64,000 nucleotides of DNA from Abyssibacter sp036156195 (GTDB lineage: Bacteria > Pseudomonadota > Gammaproteobacteria > Nevskiales > OUC007): NCBI GenBank assembly GCA_036156195.1, contig JAYZUZ010000018.1:1-64000 (forward strand), read 5' to 3'. The notes beneath the pieces were generated by a model. The model saw only the letters and a program-made list of their open reading frames with translations, did not search any database and was not told the DNA's origin. The stretch's first letter is position 1. Each line of letters begins with the position of its first letter. Made by a program: the position numbers and the translations under genes. Of the stretch, positions 16,778 through 27,273 are shown one piece after another.

Positions 16778-17560
16778 ATGCCTGTTTCGATCAAAACCCC
16801 TGAAGAGATTGACGCTATGCGAGTGGCCGGCTCACTGGCTGCCGAAGTGCTCATGATGATCGGGGAGCACGTCAAACCCGGCGTGACCACGGGTGAACTC
16901 GACGCCATTTGCCATGACTACATCGTCAACCAGCAAAAGGCCATCCCCGCTCCGCTGGGCTACGGTGGCGGCGGCTCACGCCCGCCGTTTCCCAAGTCGA
17001 TCTGCACTTCGGTGAATCACGTGGTCTGCCACGGTATTCCCGGCGACAAGAAGCTTAAGCGGGGCGATGCGGTGAATATCGACGTCACCGTCATCAAGAA
17101 CGGGTACCACGGCGACACATCAAAGATGTTCTTTGTCGGCGAACCCACGGTCCGCGCCAGGCGCCTGGCCGAAGTCGCGCATGAATGCATGGTGGCCGGT
17201 ATCGAGCAGGTGCGCCCCGGTGCCACGCTGGGCGACATCGGCTCGGTGATCCAGCAACACGCCGAATCCAACGGCTTCTCGGTGGTGCGCGAATACTGCG
17301 GCCACGGCATTGGCCGCGTGTTCCATGAAGACCCCCAGGTTCTGCACTACGGCCGTCCAGGCACCGGCATGAAACTCAAGCCGGGCATGACATTCACCAT
17401 CGAGCCCATGGTCAACGCCGGCCGTAAGGAAACCCGCCTGCTCCCCGACCAGTGGACCGTGGTCACCAAGGATCACTCGCTGTCGGCACAATGGGAGCAC
17501 ACAATCCTGGTGACCGAGGATGGTTTTGAAGTGCTGACTCTGCGCGACGGCGAAATCTGA
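16778..17560 (+). CDS. map: Methionine aminopeptidase, type I
   Basis: Removes N-terminal Met from new proteins; two-metal enzyme of 260 residues. Metal ligands are in VNIDVTVIKNGYHGDTSKMF (two Asp), CGHGIGRVFHEDP (His), FTIEPMV (Glu) and WEHTILVTEDG (Glu). The ATG of glnD overlaps its TGA (ATGA-type). Divergent from rpsB, as in E. coli. Confidence 0.98.
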   Translation: MPVSIKTPEEIDAMRVAGSLAAEVLMMIGEHVKPGVTTGELDAICHDYIVNQQKAIPAPLGYGGGGSRPPFPKSICTSVNHVVCHGIPGDKKLKRGDAVNIDVTVIKNGYHGDTSKMFFVGEPTVRARRLAEVAHECMVAGIEQVRPGATLGDIGSVIQQHAESNGFSVVREYCGHGIGRVFHEDPQVLHYGRPGTGMKLKPGMTFTIEPMVNAGRKETRLLPDQWTVVTKDHSLSAQWEHTILVTEDGFEVLTLRDGEI

Positions 17561-20268
17561 TGGAATCTGACCCGGCTGCGTTTGGCCTCGAGGACGAACC
17601 TGACGTTATTAGTGCACGCAAGCTCGACAAGCGGCTTGCCGAAGCAGGCAGCGATGTCACCGCGTTGCGTGGCGTACTCGCCTGGGGCCGGGATCTGGTC
17701 TCAACCAATTTCTACGCCGGTGTCTCGGCTCATGCACTGGTCCGCGCCAACACCCGGCTGATCGACCAGACCTTGGCCCATGTCTGGACCCAGACACTGG
17801 GCGACGCCGCCTCGCGATTGGCATTGGTCGCCGTCGGTGGCTACGGCCGCGCGGAGCTGCTGCCCCATTCCGACATCGATCTGCTGGTGCTGTATCCGGA
17901 CGAAGGGCTCGGCACGGCGGACCAGGTCCTCGAGCAGTTTCTGACGGTGCTGTGGGATCTGCGCCTCAACGTCGGGCACAGCGTCCGTTCGGCCCGGGAA
18001 TGCCGCGAACAGGCCGGTGCCGACATCACCATCATGACCAACCTGATGGAGGCGCGCCTGCTGGCCGGCGACCCCAGCCTGCATCGCGCCATGCAGACCC
18101 AGACCGGTACCGACAGCATCTGGCCGACCGACCGCTTTTTTGCGGCCAAACAGGCCGAGCAGGTCGCCCGGCATGCCAAGTACGACGACTCCGGCTACAA
18201 GCTGGAACCCAACGTCAAGGAAAGCCCGGGCGGGCTGCGCGACATCCACACCATTTTATGGGTGGCCAAGCGCCAGTTCCCCGGTGCCACACTCACTGAC
18301 CTCAAACGCCACGGCCTGCTCACGGCACAGGAGTGCGCCGAGCTGGTGGCCGGCCAGGATTTTCTCTGGCGTGTGCGGTTCGCCCTGCATCTCATCGCCG
18401 ATCGACATGAAGATCGGCTGCTCTTCGACTATCAGGTGCGCATCGCCGAATTGTTCGGCTTTGTCGACCAGTCGCATAACCGCGCGGTCGAGCAGTTCAT
18501 GCAGCTGTACTACCGGCAGATCAAGGCCCTGTCCTGCCTGAATGACCTGATGCTGCAGATGTTCGAGGAGAGCATTCTGCACCCGGACGACGAGGCGGAA
18601 CCGGCGCGGATCAATCGCCGCTTCCAGGCACGCCACGGCTATATCGAGGTGGTCGACCCGGGCGTCTTCCGCCGCAATCCACAGGCACTGCTGGAAATCT
18701 TTCTGCTGTTGCAGAAGCGCACGGAACTGCGGGGCATCCGCGCCCAGACGCTGCGGCTCATCCGTCGCGATCGCAAACTCATTAATGACCGGGTGCGCGC
18801 CGACATCCGCGCCAAGTCACTGTTCATGGAAATCATCCGCCAGCCCGGCGGACTCACCCGCGCCCTGCGACGGATGAATCGCTACGGCGTGTTGGGACGT
18901 TATATCCCGGCCTTCGGGAACAGCATCGGCCGCATGCAGTACGACCTGTTCCACACGCTGACCGTGGACGAGCACACCCTGTTCGTCGTGCGCAACATGC
19001 GGCGGCTGGCCATGCCGCAGTTCCGCGACGAGCATCCGTTCTTCAGCGAGATCATGGATCGCATCCCCAAGCCGGAGCTGCTGTATCTGGCCGGTTTGTT
19101 TCACGACATTGCCAAGGGACGCGGCGGCGATCACTCCGAACTGGGGGCCGAGGACGCCATCACCTTCTGCCTCGATCACGGCCTGCCGCAGTGGGACAGC
19201 GAGCTGGTGGCTTGGCTGGTGCGCAATCACCTAGTGATGTCGGTGACGGCACAGCGCAAGGACATCACCGACCCCAGTGTCATTCAGGAGTTTGCCGAGG
19301 CGGTCGGCGATCGCACGCATCTGGACTACCTGTTCCTGATGACCGCCTGCGACATCCGTGCGACCAACCCGGCGCTATGGAATTCTTGGCGCGAGAGCCT
19401 GCTCAAGGACTTGTACCTGACCACCTGCCGCTTGCTGTCGCGGGGGCTGGCCAACCCCATCGATCGGGATGTACTGGCCAGTGAGACCCGTGATGCCGCC
19501 TTGCAACGCATTGGCCGGGAGGCGGATGTCGACGCCGTCCAGCAGCTCTGGACCCGACTGGGCAACGACTATTTTCTGCGGCACTCCGACGAGGAAATCG
19601 CCCACCACACGGTGGCGATTCTCAACCATGGCTCCGCTGCGCCGTTGGTCACGCTGGGCGAGACCAGCACCGGTGGCGTCACGGTCTTCATTTATATGGA
19701 AGACCAGGACCACCTGTTCGCAGTGACCACGGGCGTGCTGGCGCAGCTCGGACTCACGGTACTGGATGCCCGCCTGGAGACCACGGAGGATGGTTACGCC
19801 TTTGACAGCTACGCGATTTGCGAAGGCGACGGGTCATCGATCAGCGATGGCCATCGCCGCGAGGAAATCGTCGAGACGCTGACCTCCACCCTATCGAATC
19901 CGGACATCTCCAGCGTGAATGTCACCCGTCGCACCTCCCGACGGCTGCGTCATTTCCGCACCCCGACCCAGGTGTACTTCAGCAGCGATGCCGATCGCGG
20001 CCGGACCATCATGGAACTGGTCACCGGCGACCGCCCCGGCCTGCTCTCCATTGTTGGCCGCGTGTTCCGCAAGCGCGGCATCCTGCTCGTCGCCGCCAAA
20101 ATCGGCACCATCGGCGAGCGCGCTGAGGACGTCTTTTTCATTACCGACAGCCAGCACCGGCCGATTTCCGATCCGGCGGTCTTCAACGAACTGCGGCGCG
20201 TGCTGACCCGCGTCCTGCAAACCGAAGACAGCCTGAGCACGGATGAAGCCGTGGCCTACATTGAGTGA
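17560..20268 (+). CDS. glnD: Bifunctional uridylyltransferase/uridylyl-removing enzyme GlnD
   Basis: Senses glutamine and modifies or demodifies PII proteins to control nitrogen assimilation. The 902 residues have a nucleotidyltransferase domain (GGYGRAELLPHSDIDLLVLY with the catalytic Asp pair, about residue 88), an HD hydrolase domain (LFHDIAKGRGGDHSELGAED, about 512), and two C-terminal ACT domains (about 700-900). Standard length and complete. Confidence 0.97.
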   Translation: MESDPAAFGLEDEPDVISARKLDKRLAEAGSDVTALRGVLAWGRDLVSTNFYAGVSAHALVRANTRLIDQTLAHVWTQTLGDAASRLALVAVGGYGRAELLPHSDIDLLVLYPDEGLGTADQVLEQFLTVLWDLRLNVGHSVRSARECREQAGADITIMTNLMEARLLAGDPSLHRAMQTQTGTDSIWPTDRFFAAKQAEQVARHAKYDDSGYKLEPNVKESPGGLRDIHTILWVAKRQFPGATLTDLKRHGLLTAQECAELVAGQDFLWRVRFALHLIADRHEDRLLFDYQVRIAELFGFVDQSHNRAVEQFMQLYYRQIKALSCLNDLMLQMFEESILHPDDEAEPARINRRFQARHGYIEVVDPGVFRRNPQALLEIFLLLQKRTELRGIRAQTLRLIRRDRKLINDRVRADIRAKSLFMEIIRQPGGLTRALRRMNRYGVLGRYIPAFGNSIGRMQYDLFHTLTVDEHTLFVVRNMRRLAMPQFRDEHPFFSEIMDRIPKPELLYLAGLFHDIAKGRGGDHSELGAEDAITFCLDHGLPQWDSELVAWLVRNHLVMSVTAQRKDITDPSVIQEFAEAVGDRTHLDYLFLMTACDIRATNPALWNSWRESLLKDLYLTTCRLLSRGLANPIDRDVLASETRDAALQRIGREADVDAVQQLWTRLGNDYFLRHSDEEIAHHTVAILNHGSAAPLVTLGETSTGGVTVFIYMEDQDHLFAVTTGVLAQLGLTVLDARLETTEDGYAFDSYAICEGDGSSISDGHRREEIVETLTSTLSNPDISSVNVTRRTSRRLRHFRTPTQVYFSSDADRGRTIMELVTGDRPGLLSIVGRVFRKRGILLVAAKIGTIGERAEDVFFITDSQHRPISDPAVFNELRRVLTRVLQTEDSLSTDEAVAYIE

Positions 20269-20270
20269 CC

Positions 20271-21110
20271 ATGACCGATATCAACACGCTTGAATCCCAG
20301 ATCAACGCTGCCTTTGACGACCGAGCCTCGCTGGGCCCGGACTCCGCCCCTGCCGAATTGCGTGATGCGGTGGAACAGACGCTGGGGCTGCTCGATTCAG
20401 GCACCCTGCGTGTCGCCGAGCCGAGCGCCGATGGCTGGCGGGTGAATGAATGGGCCAAAAAGGCCGTCCTGCTGTCCTTCCGGCTCTACGACAACCATCT
20501 GATCGAAGGCGGACACACCCGCTACTTCGACAAGGTCCCGGGCAAGTACGCCCACTACAGCGACGCCGACTTCCGGGCCGATGGCGTGCGTGTGGTCCCG
20601 CCGGCCATGGTGCGCCGGGGCGTGCACATCGCCAGCAACGTTGTCCTGATGCCCAGCTACGTCAACATCGGCGCCTACGTCGGCCCCGGCTCCATGGTCG
20701 ATACCTGGGCCACGGTGGGCTCCTGCGCCCAGATCGGCGCCAACGTTCACTTGTCCGGTGGTGTGGGTATTGGCGGCGTGCTGGAGCCGCTGCAGGCCTC
20801 CCCGGTCATCATCGAAGACGACTGCTTCATCGGTGCGCGATCCGAAGTCGTCGAGGGCGTCATCGTCGAACAGGGTGCGGTCATCGCCATGGGCGTCTAC
20901 ATCAGCCAGTCGACACCGATTTACGACCGTGAGGCCGACAGCATCAGCTTCGGCCGGGTGCCCGCAGGCGCCGTCGTGGTTCCGGGGTCACTGCCCAAGG
21001 ATCAGGGCCGGTACAACCTGAACTGCGCGGTTATCGTCAAGCGGGTGGATCAGCGCACCAAGGACAAGGTCGGCATCAACGCACTCCTGCGTAACGCAGC
21101 CACCGAATGA
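20271..21110 (+). CDS. dapD: Tetrahydrodipicolinate N-succinyltransferase
   Basis: Uses succinyl-CoA in the lysine/diaminopimelate pathway. The 279 residues end in a left-handed beta-helix (VNIGAYVGPGSMVDTWATVG, IGANVHLSGGVGIGGVLEP) with the family C-terminal segment. I chose ATG 20271 just after the glnD stop; a GTG six bases earlier would overlap glnD. Followed by dapE with a 4-base overlap. Confidence 0.97.
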   Translation: MTDINTLESQINAAFDDRASLGPDSAPAELRDAVEQTLGLLDSGTLRVAEPSADGWRVNEWAKKAVLLSFRLYDNHLIEGGHTRYFDKVPGKYAHYSDADFRADGVRVVPPAMVRRGVHIASNVVLMPSYVNIGAYVGPGSMVDTWATVGSCAQIGANVHLSGGVGIGGVLEPLQASPVIIEDDCFIGARSEVVEGVIVEQGAVIAMGVYISQSTPIYDREADSISFGRVPAGAVVVPGSLPKDQGRYNLNCAVIVKRVDQRTKDKVGINALLRNAATE

Positions 21111-22273
21111 GCCACGCACCACCGCGCGTGGAGACCGATGCGTCTGCCGAGCTGGCGTTGCTCGGGGCGCTGGTGCAAAAGCCCTCCGTCACCCCAGCCG
21201 ACGCAGGCTGCCAGTCTCTACTCGCAGAGCGGCTGGAAGCCATGGGCTTTGCCATCGAATCCCTGCCCTTTGGGGAGGTCTCGAACCTCTGGGCCACGCG
21301 CGGGACGCGCGGGCCCACGCTGTGCTTTGCTGGGCATACCGATGTCGTGCCGACCGGGCCGCTGGAGCGCTGGACGAGCCCGCCGTTTGAGCCCACGCAG
21401 CGCGATGGGCATTTGTTTGGCCGCGGGGCGGCCGACATGAAATCCGGCCTGGCCTGCATGGTCGTGGCCATGGAGCACTTCCTCGCAGCGCATCCCGACT
21501 ACGATGGCCGCCTGGCCATGCTGGTCACCAGCGATGAGGAAGGCCCCGCCCAGGATGGTATTCGACGCGTCGTCGAACAATTCGCGGAACGCGGCGAAAT
21601 CATCGACTACTGCGTGATCGGGGAATGTTCGAGCGTGGAGCAGTTTGGCGACCGGATCATGGTCGGCCGCCGGGGCTCCATCGGCGCCACCCTCACGGTG
21701 CTGGGTCGCCAGGGTCATGTCGCCTACCCGCATCTGGCCGACAACCCCATCCACCACGCCCTGGGCGCGATGGATGAGCTTGCCCAGCTGCAATGGGACC
21801 AGGGCAACGAGGATTTTCCGCCGACCTCGTTCCAGATCACGAACGTGCGCGCCGGCACCGGCGCAACCAATGTCATCCCCGGCACCGCGGAATTCGACTT
21901 CAATCTGCGCTACTCAACAGAACTGGATGCCGGCACGATCCGCCAACGCGTGGTGGATGTGCTGGATGCCAAGCGCCTGAACTACCAACTGGACTGGTGG
22001 CTGTCGGGTGAGCCGTTTCTGACACGTCCCGGCAAACTGCGGGCGGCTTCGGTCCGTGCGCTCGAAACGGAAACCGGGCTTAGCCCTGCCGAGTCCACTG
22101 CTGGCGGGACTTCGGATGGACGATTCATCGCCCAACTGGGAACCGAGGTCGTCGAAATCGGCCCGATTAACGCAACGATTCACCAGATTGATGAATGCGT
22201 CCGCGTCAGCGATCTGCCTCGCCTGACCCGCGTCTACCAACAGATCATGAAACAGCTGCTGGTCCCGGCATGA
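21107..22273 (+). CDS. dapE: Succinyl-diaminopimelate desuccinylase
   Basis: M20 zinc peptidase-fold enzyme that removes succinate two steps after DapD. 388 residues. Metal-binding residues lie in FAGHTDVVPTG, GRGAADMKSGLA, TSDEEGPAQDG, IGECSSVE and the C-terminal NATIHQIDE. Start overlaps dapD by 4 bases. Confidence 0.97.
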   Translation: MSHAPPRVETDASAELALLGALVQKPSVTPADAGCQSLLAERLEAMGFAIESLPFGEVSNLWATRGTRGPTLCFAGHTDVVPTGPLERWTSPPFEPTQRDGHLFGRGAADMKSGLACMVVAMEHFLAAHPDYDGRLAMLVTSDEEGPAQDGIRRVVEQFAERGEIIDYCVIGECSSVEQFGDRIMVGRRGSIGATLTVLGRQGHVAYPHLADNPIHHALGAMDELAQLQWDQGNEDFPPTSFQITNVRAGTGATNVIPGTAEFDFNLRYSTELDAGTIRQRVVDVLDAKRLNYQLDWWLSGEPFLTRPGKLRAASVRALETETGLSPAESTAGGTSDGRFIAQLGTEVVEIGPINATIHQIDECVRVSDLPRLTRVYQQIMKQLLVPA

Positions 22274-23298
22274 GCAGCCAGGCGCTGGATTCCCCAGCCG
22301 TCACCACTGGCGGCTACCAACCGCCGGGATGGCTGCAAAATCCTCATCTGCAAAGCATTCTGGCCTCGTCCTCCGCCCGGCGACACTGGATCGCCACCCG
22401 CATGCCGGGCATGCAGGCGGCGAGCCGCCGCATCACCCTGGACTGCGGCGATGGCGTGCGCCTGTACGCCCATGTGAGCCCGCAACCGGGCGAGGCACCC
22501 GGACGCGGCCAGGTCGTGCTCATCCACGGCTGGGAAGGCTGTCACGATTCGGTTTACCTGTTTTCCATGGCGTCGCGGCTGTGGGAGGCCGGCTACGCCA
22601 TTGTGCGGCTGAATCTGCGGGACCATGGTTATTCGCACCATTTGAACGTCGAGCCCTTTGTGTCCACCCGCTTGTCCGACACAGTGGGCGCGCTGCGTGA
22701 CATCGCGCGCCGGCTGCCTGGGGGTGATGCGCCCTTTCTGATGGGTTTTTCCATGGGCGGGAATGTCGCGCTGCGGACGGCCAGAGCCGCCACCGAGGCC
22801 GGCCTGCACATCCGTGGCCTGCTGGCCGTCAGCCCGGCCATCAACCCCCTGGCCACCACCCAGGCCATTGATCAGGGGATTGCCCTTTATCGCACTTACT
22901 TTCGGCGTAAATGGGCCCGGTCGCTCCGCGCCAAGGAAGCCGCCCACCCCGGCGTACACAGGCTTGCCGACATGCGGGATACGGAGACGCTGGAACAGGC
23001 GACGGCGCTGTTTGCCGCGCGGTTCACACCGTATCCGGATTATCGCGACTATCTGCAGGCCTATACGCTCACCGGCGATGGCCTGAGCGGGCTCACAGTC
23101 CCCACACATATTCTGACGGCGGCCGATGACCCGGTGATTCCCATCGAGGATTTCGAGACGCTGGCGCTACCCGATGGTGTCAGTCTTGAAGTCACGGATT
23201 TCGGGGGGCACTGCGGTTTCATCCAGTCCTGGGCGCTGGACTGCTACGCGGACCATGTCGGACTGGAGTTTCTTCGAGGATTCGAGACCGGCGGCTGA
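22270..23298 (+). CDS. YheT-family alpha/beta hydrolase
   Basis: A 342-residue protein of the YheT/ABHD1 hydrolase family; substrates in bacteria are poorly known, probably esters or lipids. Seen are GYQPPGWLQNPHLQSIL at the N-terminus, VLIHGWEGCHDS (oxyanion region), the nucleophile elbow GFSMGGNVALR, an Asp in LTAADDPVIP and a His in DFGGHCGF. The start ATG overlaps the dapE stop codon. Confidence 0.9.
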   Translation: MSSQALDSPAVTTGGYQPPGWLQNPHLQSILASSSARRHWIATRMPGMQAASRRITLDCGDGVRLYAHVSPQPGEAPGRGQVVLIHGWEGCHDSVYLFSMASRLWEAGYAIVRLNLRDHGYSHHLNVEPFVSTRLSDTVGALRDIARRLPGGDAPFLMGFSMGGNVALRTARAATEAGLHIRGLLAVSPAINPLATTQAIDQGIALYRTYFRRKWARSLRAKEAAHPGVHRLADMRDTETLEQATALFAARFTPYPDYRDYLQAYTLTGDGLSGLTVPTHILTAADDPVIPIEDFETLALPDGVSLEVTDFGGHCGFIQSWALDCYADHVGLEFLRGFETGG

Positions 23299-25134
23299 TC
23301 AACCGGTGCCGCTGGCCTGTCGGCCAGCAGCGCGCTGCTGGGTCATTGCGCCCTCTTCCGACTGTAGAAATGCCTCCAGTCTGGGCATGGCGTATTCGTA
23401 GGATGCGCGGATAATTTCGTCCATGCGTTCCCAGTCGAACATGCCAATCCCGGACACGGGCATGTGAATGTAGCACTCGGCGTCGGTTTCGCGTCGGGCG
23501 ATCGTTTCGGAGCTGACCACCGTGGCGGCCCGGTGCAGCAGGCGACCAATCCCCGGAAAGCGGTCCACGCCACGCTGCCAGCGCAGTGGTTCCGGGCGGT
23601 CGTCGGCCTCCTGGGGAATCATGAACCGCTCACGGTTGCTCACATCGCAGGACACGATGGGCCCGCGCCCGAGTTCCCGCATCTTGTCCACCGGCAGACT
23701 GTTCAACACGCCCCCATCGCAGAGCAGGTCGCCCCGCCAGACCAGCGGGGGCACGATGCCGGGCACCGCCATGCTGGCAGCCACCCAATCGCGAAGGACA
23801 CCTTCGCGGTGCGCCACGGATTCGCCCTGGGACAGGTTGGTGCTGACGGAGAAATACGGAAGGTGCAAGTCCTCAATGCGCCGCGCGCCAAACACCTCAT
23901 CGAGCCGGCGTAGAAACTTCTTGCCGCTGATCATCGCGACGCGGGGCACGACATAGTCGTTCAGGTAGTTGTGCTCGACAAAGGTCTCGCGCAGATTCCG
24001 CTTGGCCTCGTCACAGTCATAGCCGATGGCCATGAGCGCGGCGACATAGGCACCCATGCTCGCGCCGCCCAGCACATCGAACTCGATCCCCAGGGCTTCC
24101 AGCGCCTGCCACAAACCCAGGTGCGCAAACCCACGGGCACCACCGCCACCAAGCACCAGGCCCAAGCCCCGCCCCGTGAGCAGTCGAACCAGCCGCTCCA
24201 TGGTGTCCGGTTGGTCCAGAGTGGCATGCAGCACGGAGTCAGTCTTGCACAGCGCATTCCAGTCGTGTGGCTGCGCGCGATTCTTTTCGCCGGTGTAATG
24301 GACGATGCACAGTTCAGCCGTGGTCCGCCCCCGGATGGCCTGAAACGCCTGGATCTCCGGCGTGGCGCGGGCCGACGCGGCCCCGTCCACGACCACCAGG
24401 ACGCGGTCGGCCTGCCGGATGCAACGGCGCGACCAGGGCGAATCGTCGCCATCGGTCGCATAAATCAGATACCGGTATTGCGTCTCCAGCTCACTCAGCC
24501 ACGCAGCCACCTGCTCCGAGCGCTCGGTCTCATCGAGCATGCTGTTCGCCGCGCCCTCGCCCAGCGCGCGGTCGACCCGGTCCGCGCTCAGCCGCAGGGT
24601 CGCCCCCTGCTGTGACATGGCGCTCGCCATGGCATTGGCGACCCGGACCAAGTCCATGCCCGGATGCCCGGGCACCAGGGCGATGGTGGCCAGCGACTGG
24701 GCGGTGGGGGCCTCGCCCGGCGCGTTGATGGTTCGAACCAGGCGTCCAACGAGAAAACGGATGATCTCGATGGCCTCGTGCGGATGCTTGGCGGCGATCA
24801 GGTCAAAAGACTGCTTAGAGATGGTGACCACAACGCTTTCGCGCAGCACCTCGACGCGGGTCAGCCTGCGTTCGCCCGTCATCATCGATACGCCGCCGAC
24901 AACCTCCCCGCGCGCCAGTTCTCTTAACAGCGTGTGGCCGGTGTCCTCCGGTCTGAGCAGCAGCAATCGTCCGGTGCCGATGACATGAAAGGACTCGGCA
25001 TGATCGCCGGCATCAAACAGCACCTGCCCTGGCCGCAGCAACCGCTTATTGGCGGCTTCTGCGAGCAAATTCAGAGACTTGGCATTCAGCCCTGCGAACG
25101 CAGGACTGCCCGACAATATGGTTAGCGCGTCCAT
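23299..25134 (-). CDS. Patatin-like phospholipase with cyclic-nucleotide-binding domain
   Basis: 611 residues of neuropathy-target-esterase type. An N-terminal cNMP-binding beta-roll (about 1-130, with VLFDAGDHAESFHVIGTGRL) is followed by a middle Rossmann-like segment and a patatin domain (about 320-520). The latter has the oxyanion motif GGGGARGFAHLG, nucleophile GASMG and the DGG of the Ser-Asp dyad. It likely hydrolyses (lyso)phospholipids at the membrane. I chose ATG 25134 (MDALTILSG), the usual start of the cNMP domain. Confidence 0.88.
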   Translation of the reverse strand: MDALTILSGSPAFAGLNAKSLNLLAEAANKRLLRPGQVLFDAGDHAESFHVIGTGRLLLLRPEDTGHTLLRELARGEVVGGVSMMTGERRLTRVEVLRESVVVTISKQSFDLIAAKHPHEAIEIIRFLVGRLVRTINAPGEAPTAQSLATIALVPGHPGMDLVRVANAMASAMSQQGATLRLSADRVDRALGEGAANSMLDETERSEQVAAWLSELETQYRYLIYATDGDDSPWSRRCIRQADRVLVVVDGAASARATPEIQAFQAIRGRTTAELCIVHYTGEKNRAQPHDWNALCKTDSVLHATLDQPDTMERLVRLLTGRGLGLVLGGGGARGFAHLGLWQALEALGIEFDVLGGASMGAYVAALMAIGYDCDEAKRNLRETFVEHNYLNDYVVPRVAMISGKKFLRRLDEVFGARRIEDLHLPYFSVSTNLSQGESVAHREGVLRDWVAASMAVPGIVPPLVWRGDLLCDGGVLNSLPVDKMRELGRGPIVSCDVSNRERFMIPQEADDRPEPLRWQRGVDRFPGIGRLLHRAATVVSSETIARRETDAECYIHMPVSGIGMFDWERMDEIIRASYEYAMPRLEAFLQSEEGAMTQQRAAGRQASGTG

Positions 25135-25315
25135 CGGCCTCGTGTGCTCAGATCTCCCCGCCGCCTTCTTGGCTCGCATGAGCCACGGTCAACGGCATCG
25201 CAAGACCAAGCATTGCACAGGCCGACAGCGGGTGCGATGCGAATCATCGGCAGCGAGGTCACGCCATGCGCCGGCGCCTGCGGTGCGACTTCGGCAAGCC
25301 GCAACTGAAACGCTG

Positions 25316-26110
25316 TTAGCGACTGCGCTGGGCCGCAACGCGGCGCGTCAGACGCGCAAGCAGTCTGGGCGACAAACGCTTGAGGTGCGCGGCCAACACT
25401 TCCTTGCCGCCGACGAGAATCTCGTGCTCGCCGCCGGCAATGGCCTGCAGCGTGCGACGGGCAACTGTTTCTGGAGGAACGCCCGAGGCCTGGTCGGCGT
25501 CCATGCTGCCATGCGGCTCGCCATCCCCCTTGAGGGCCGCGTAGGAGATCGGTGTGTTGACGAAGCCGGGACAGACCACGAGCACGTGGACGCCCTGATC
25601 CTGGACTTCGGCCCGCAGCGCATCGCAGTAACCCACCACCGCATGCTTGGCCGCGCAATAGCCGGTGCGCAGTGGCGCACCCACCTTGCCGGCGATGCTG
25701 GACATGCAAACGATCTGACCCTCACCGCGCGCAAGCATGCCCGGCAGCATGGCCGATGTCAGCGCGATCGTGCCGAAGAGATTGACCTCGAGCAGGCGCC
25801 GGTACACGGTCATATCCGTTTCGGTCGCGCGTGAACGCTGGGTAATCCCGGCATTGTTCACCAGGATATCGATACCGCCGAGGGTGGTGTTCACCTGCTC
25901 CACGGATGCATCAATGGAGGCCTGATCGGTGACGTCCAGGGTGACGATCAGGCAATCATCGCCGCAGCGTTCGGCGACTTTCTGCAGTTCTGCCTGCCGA
26001 CGGGCGCTCAGAACAACCCGAGCGCCCGCCTCGGCAAAAGCCACGGCCAGCGCAGCACCGATGCCCGACGAGGCGCCGGTCACCCAGACTCGCTTGCCGT
26101 GAACCTGCAT
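25316..26110 (-). CDS. Short-chain dehydrogenase/reductase
   Basis: 264 residues with the NADP-binding VTGASSGIGAALAVAFAEAG, NNAG, catalytic Ser in MSSIAGKVGAPLRTGY and YCAAK. Resembles the classical SDRs of the DHRS7-like group, which act on keto-lipids or steroids. Starts at 26110, nine bases after the aldolase stop, so the two may be co-transcribed. Substrate unknown. Confidence 0.85.
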   Translation of the reverse strand: MQVHGKRVWVTGASSGIGAALAVAFAEAGARVVLSARRQAELQKVAERCGDDCLIVTLDVTDQASIDASVEQVNTTLGGIDILVNNAGITQRSRATETDMTVYRRLLEVNLFGTIALTSAMLPGMLARGEGQIVCMSSIAGKVGAPLRTGYCAAKHAVVGYCDALRAEVQDQGVHVLVVCPGFVNTPISYAALKGDGEPHGSMDADQASGVPPETVARRTLQAIAGGEHEILVGGKEVLAAHLKRLSPRLLARLTRRVAAQRSR

Positions 26111-26118
26111 GACGGTGC

Positions 26119-27138
26119 TTAGGCCGCCTGTTCCATGGCGCTGGTGTATTCGCCCTTGGCTGCAGCCGAGTTGCACTTGGCGCGGTGGAAGAACGCCCGC
26201 TGACCCGCCGCGACGTTCTCGTTCTTGCCACCCCAGGCAGCCAGCGCAGGCGCCTGCAGCGCGCGGCCGTAGGAGAAGGACAATGCCCAGGGCAGATCGC
26301 CGATCTTGTTCATGGCGTCCAGGTGGGCGGTGGCCAGCTCGTCGGACTGACCGCCGGACAGGAACACGATGCCCGGCACGGCGCTGGGCACGTAGCGCTT
26401 CAGCGTGCGCACGGTGGCTTCGGCAACGGTCTGCACATCCGCCTGCGTGGGGCATTTCTTGCCGGAAATAACCATGTTCGGCTTCAGCAGCATGCCTTCC
26501 AGCAGCACGCCCTGCTTGTCGAGTTCGGCGAACACGGCCTGCAGCGTGCGCGAGGTGACGTCTTCGCAGACTTCGATGCTGTTGTCGGCGTCCATCAGCA
26601 CTTCGGGCTCGACAATCGGCACGATGTCCTGTTCCTGGCACAGCGCGGCGTAGCGCGCCAGCGCATGGGCGTTGGCCTGGATGCAGTAATCGGTGGGGAT
26701 GCCATCACCAATTGTGATGACTGCGCGCCACTTGGCGAAGCGGGCACCGGCGTTGCGGTACTCGATCAGACGCTCACGCAGCCCGTCCAACCCTTCGGTG
26801 ACGGTTTCGCCCTCGGCACCGGCCAGCGGCTTGGCACCCTTGTCGACCTTGATGCCCGGAATCACGCCCTTGTCGGCAAGCAGCTTGGAGAACGGCGTAC
26901 CGTCAGAGGACTTCTGATAAAGCGTTTCCTCGAACAGGATCACGCTGCTGACGAAATCTTCCATGCCCGGCGTGGTGAACAGCATGTCTCGATAGGCGCG
27001 GCGCGTTTCCTCAACGGATTCAACATTAATCGAGTCGAAGCGCTTTTTGATGGTGCCGGTGCTTTCGTCAGCGGCCAGCACACCCTTGCCGGACTCGACC
27101 ATGGCCTGGGCGGTCTTGATCAACGTGTCTGCATTCAT
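26119..27138 (-). CDS. Class I fructose-bisphosphate aldolase
   Basis: 339 residues of the eukaryote-like Schiff-base aldolase. Visible are GKGVLAADESTGTIKKRF at the phosphate/active-site start, IVEPEVLMD, the Schiff-base Lys in GMLLKPNMV and FLSGGQSDELAT. Cleaves fructose 1,6-bisphosphate in glycolysis or makes it in gluconeogenesis. Lies between tRNA-Ser and an SDR. Confidence 0.95.
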   Translation of the reverse strand: MNADTLIKTAQAMVESGKGVLAADESTGTIKKRFDSINVESVEETRRAYRDMLFTTPGMEDFVSSVILFEETLYQKSSDGTPFSKLLADKGVIPGIKVDKGAKPLAGAEGETVTEGLDGLRERLIEYRNAGARFAKWRAVITIGDGIPTDYCIQANAHALARYAALCQEQDIVPIVEPEVLMDADNSIEVCEDVTSRTLQAVFAELDKQGVLLEGMLLKPNMVISGKKCPTQADVQTVAEATVRTLKRYVPSAVPGIVFLSGGQSDELATAHLDAMNKIGDLPWALSFSYGRALQAPALAAWGGKNENVAAGQRAFFHRAKCNSAAAKGEYTSAMEQAA

Positions 27139-27273
27139 GAGAACTCGTCCCTAGATCGGATTGGGATGGGAATGGGATCGGACCCTGCAGCAAGGCGCCT
27201 GGCAGCGGCTTTCCGCACTGTCCGGTTTTATGTGTCCAATAGTGTTGGATCGATACTTCTCACCGCCGAGCAG

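Noticed and set aside
25316..26641. 441-codon reading of the SDR with a long N-terminal extension
   Set aside because: The extra 177 codons overlap the aldolase in another frame; the SDR begins at the ATG ending at 26110.
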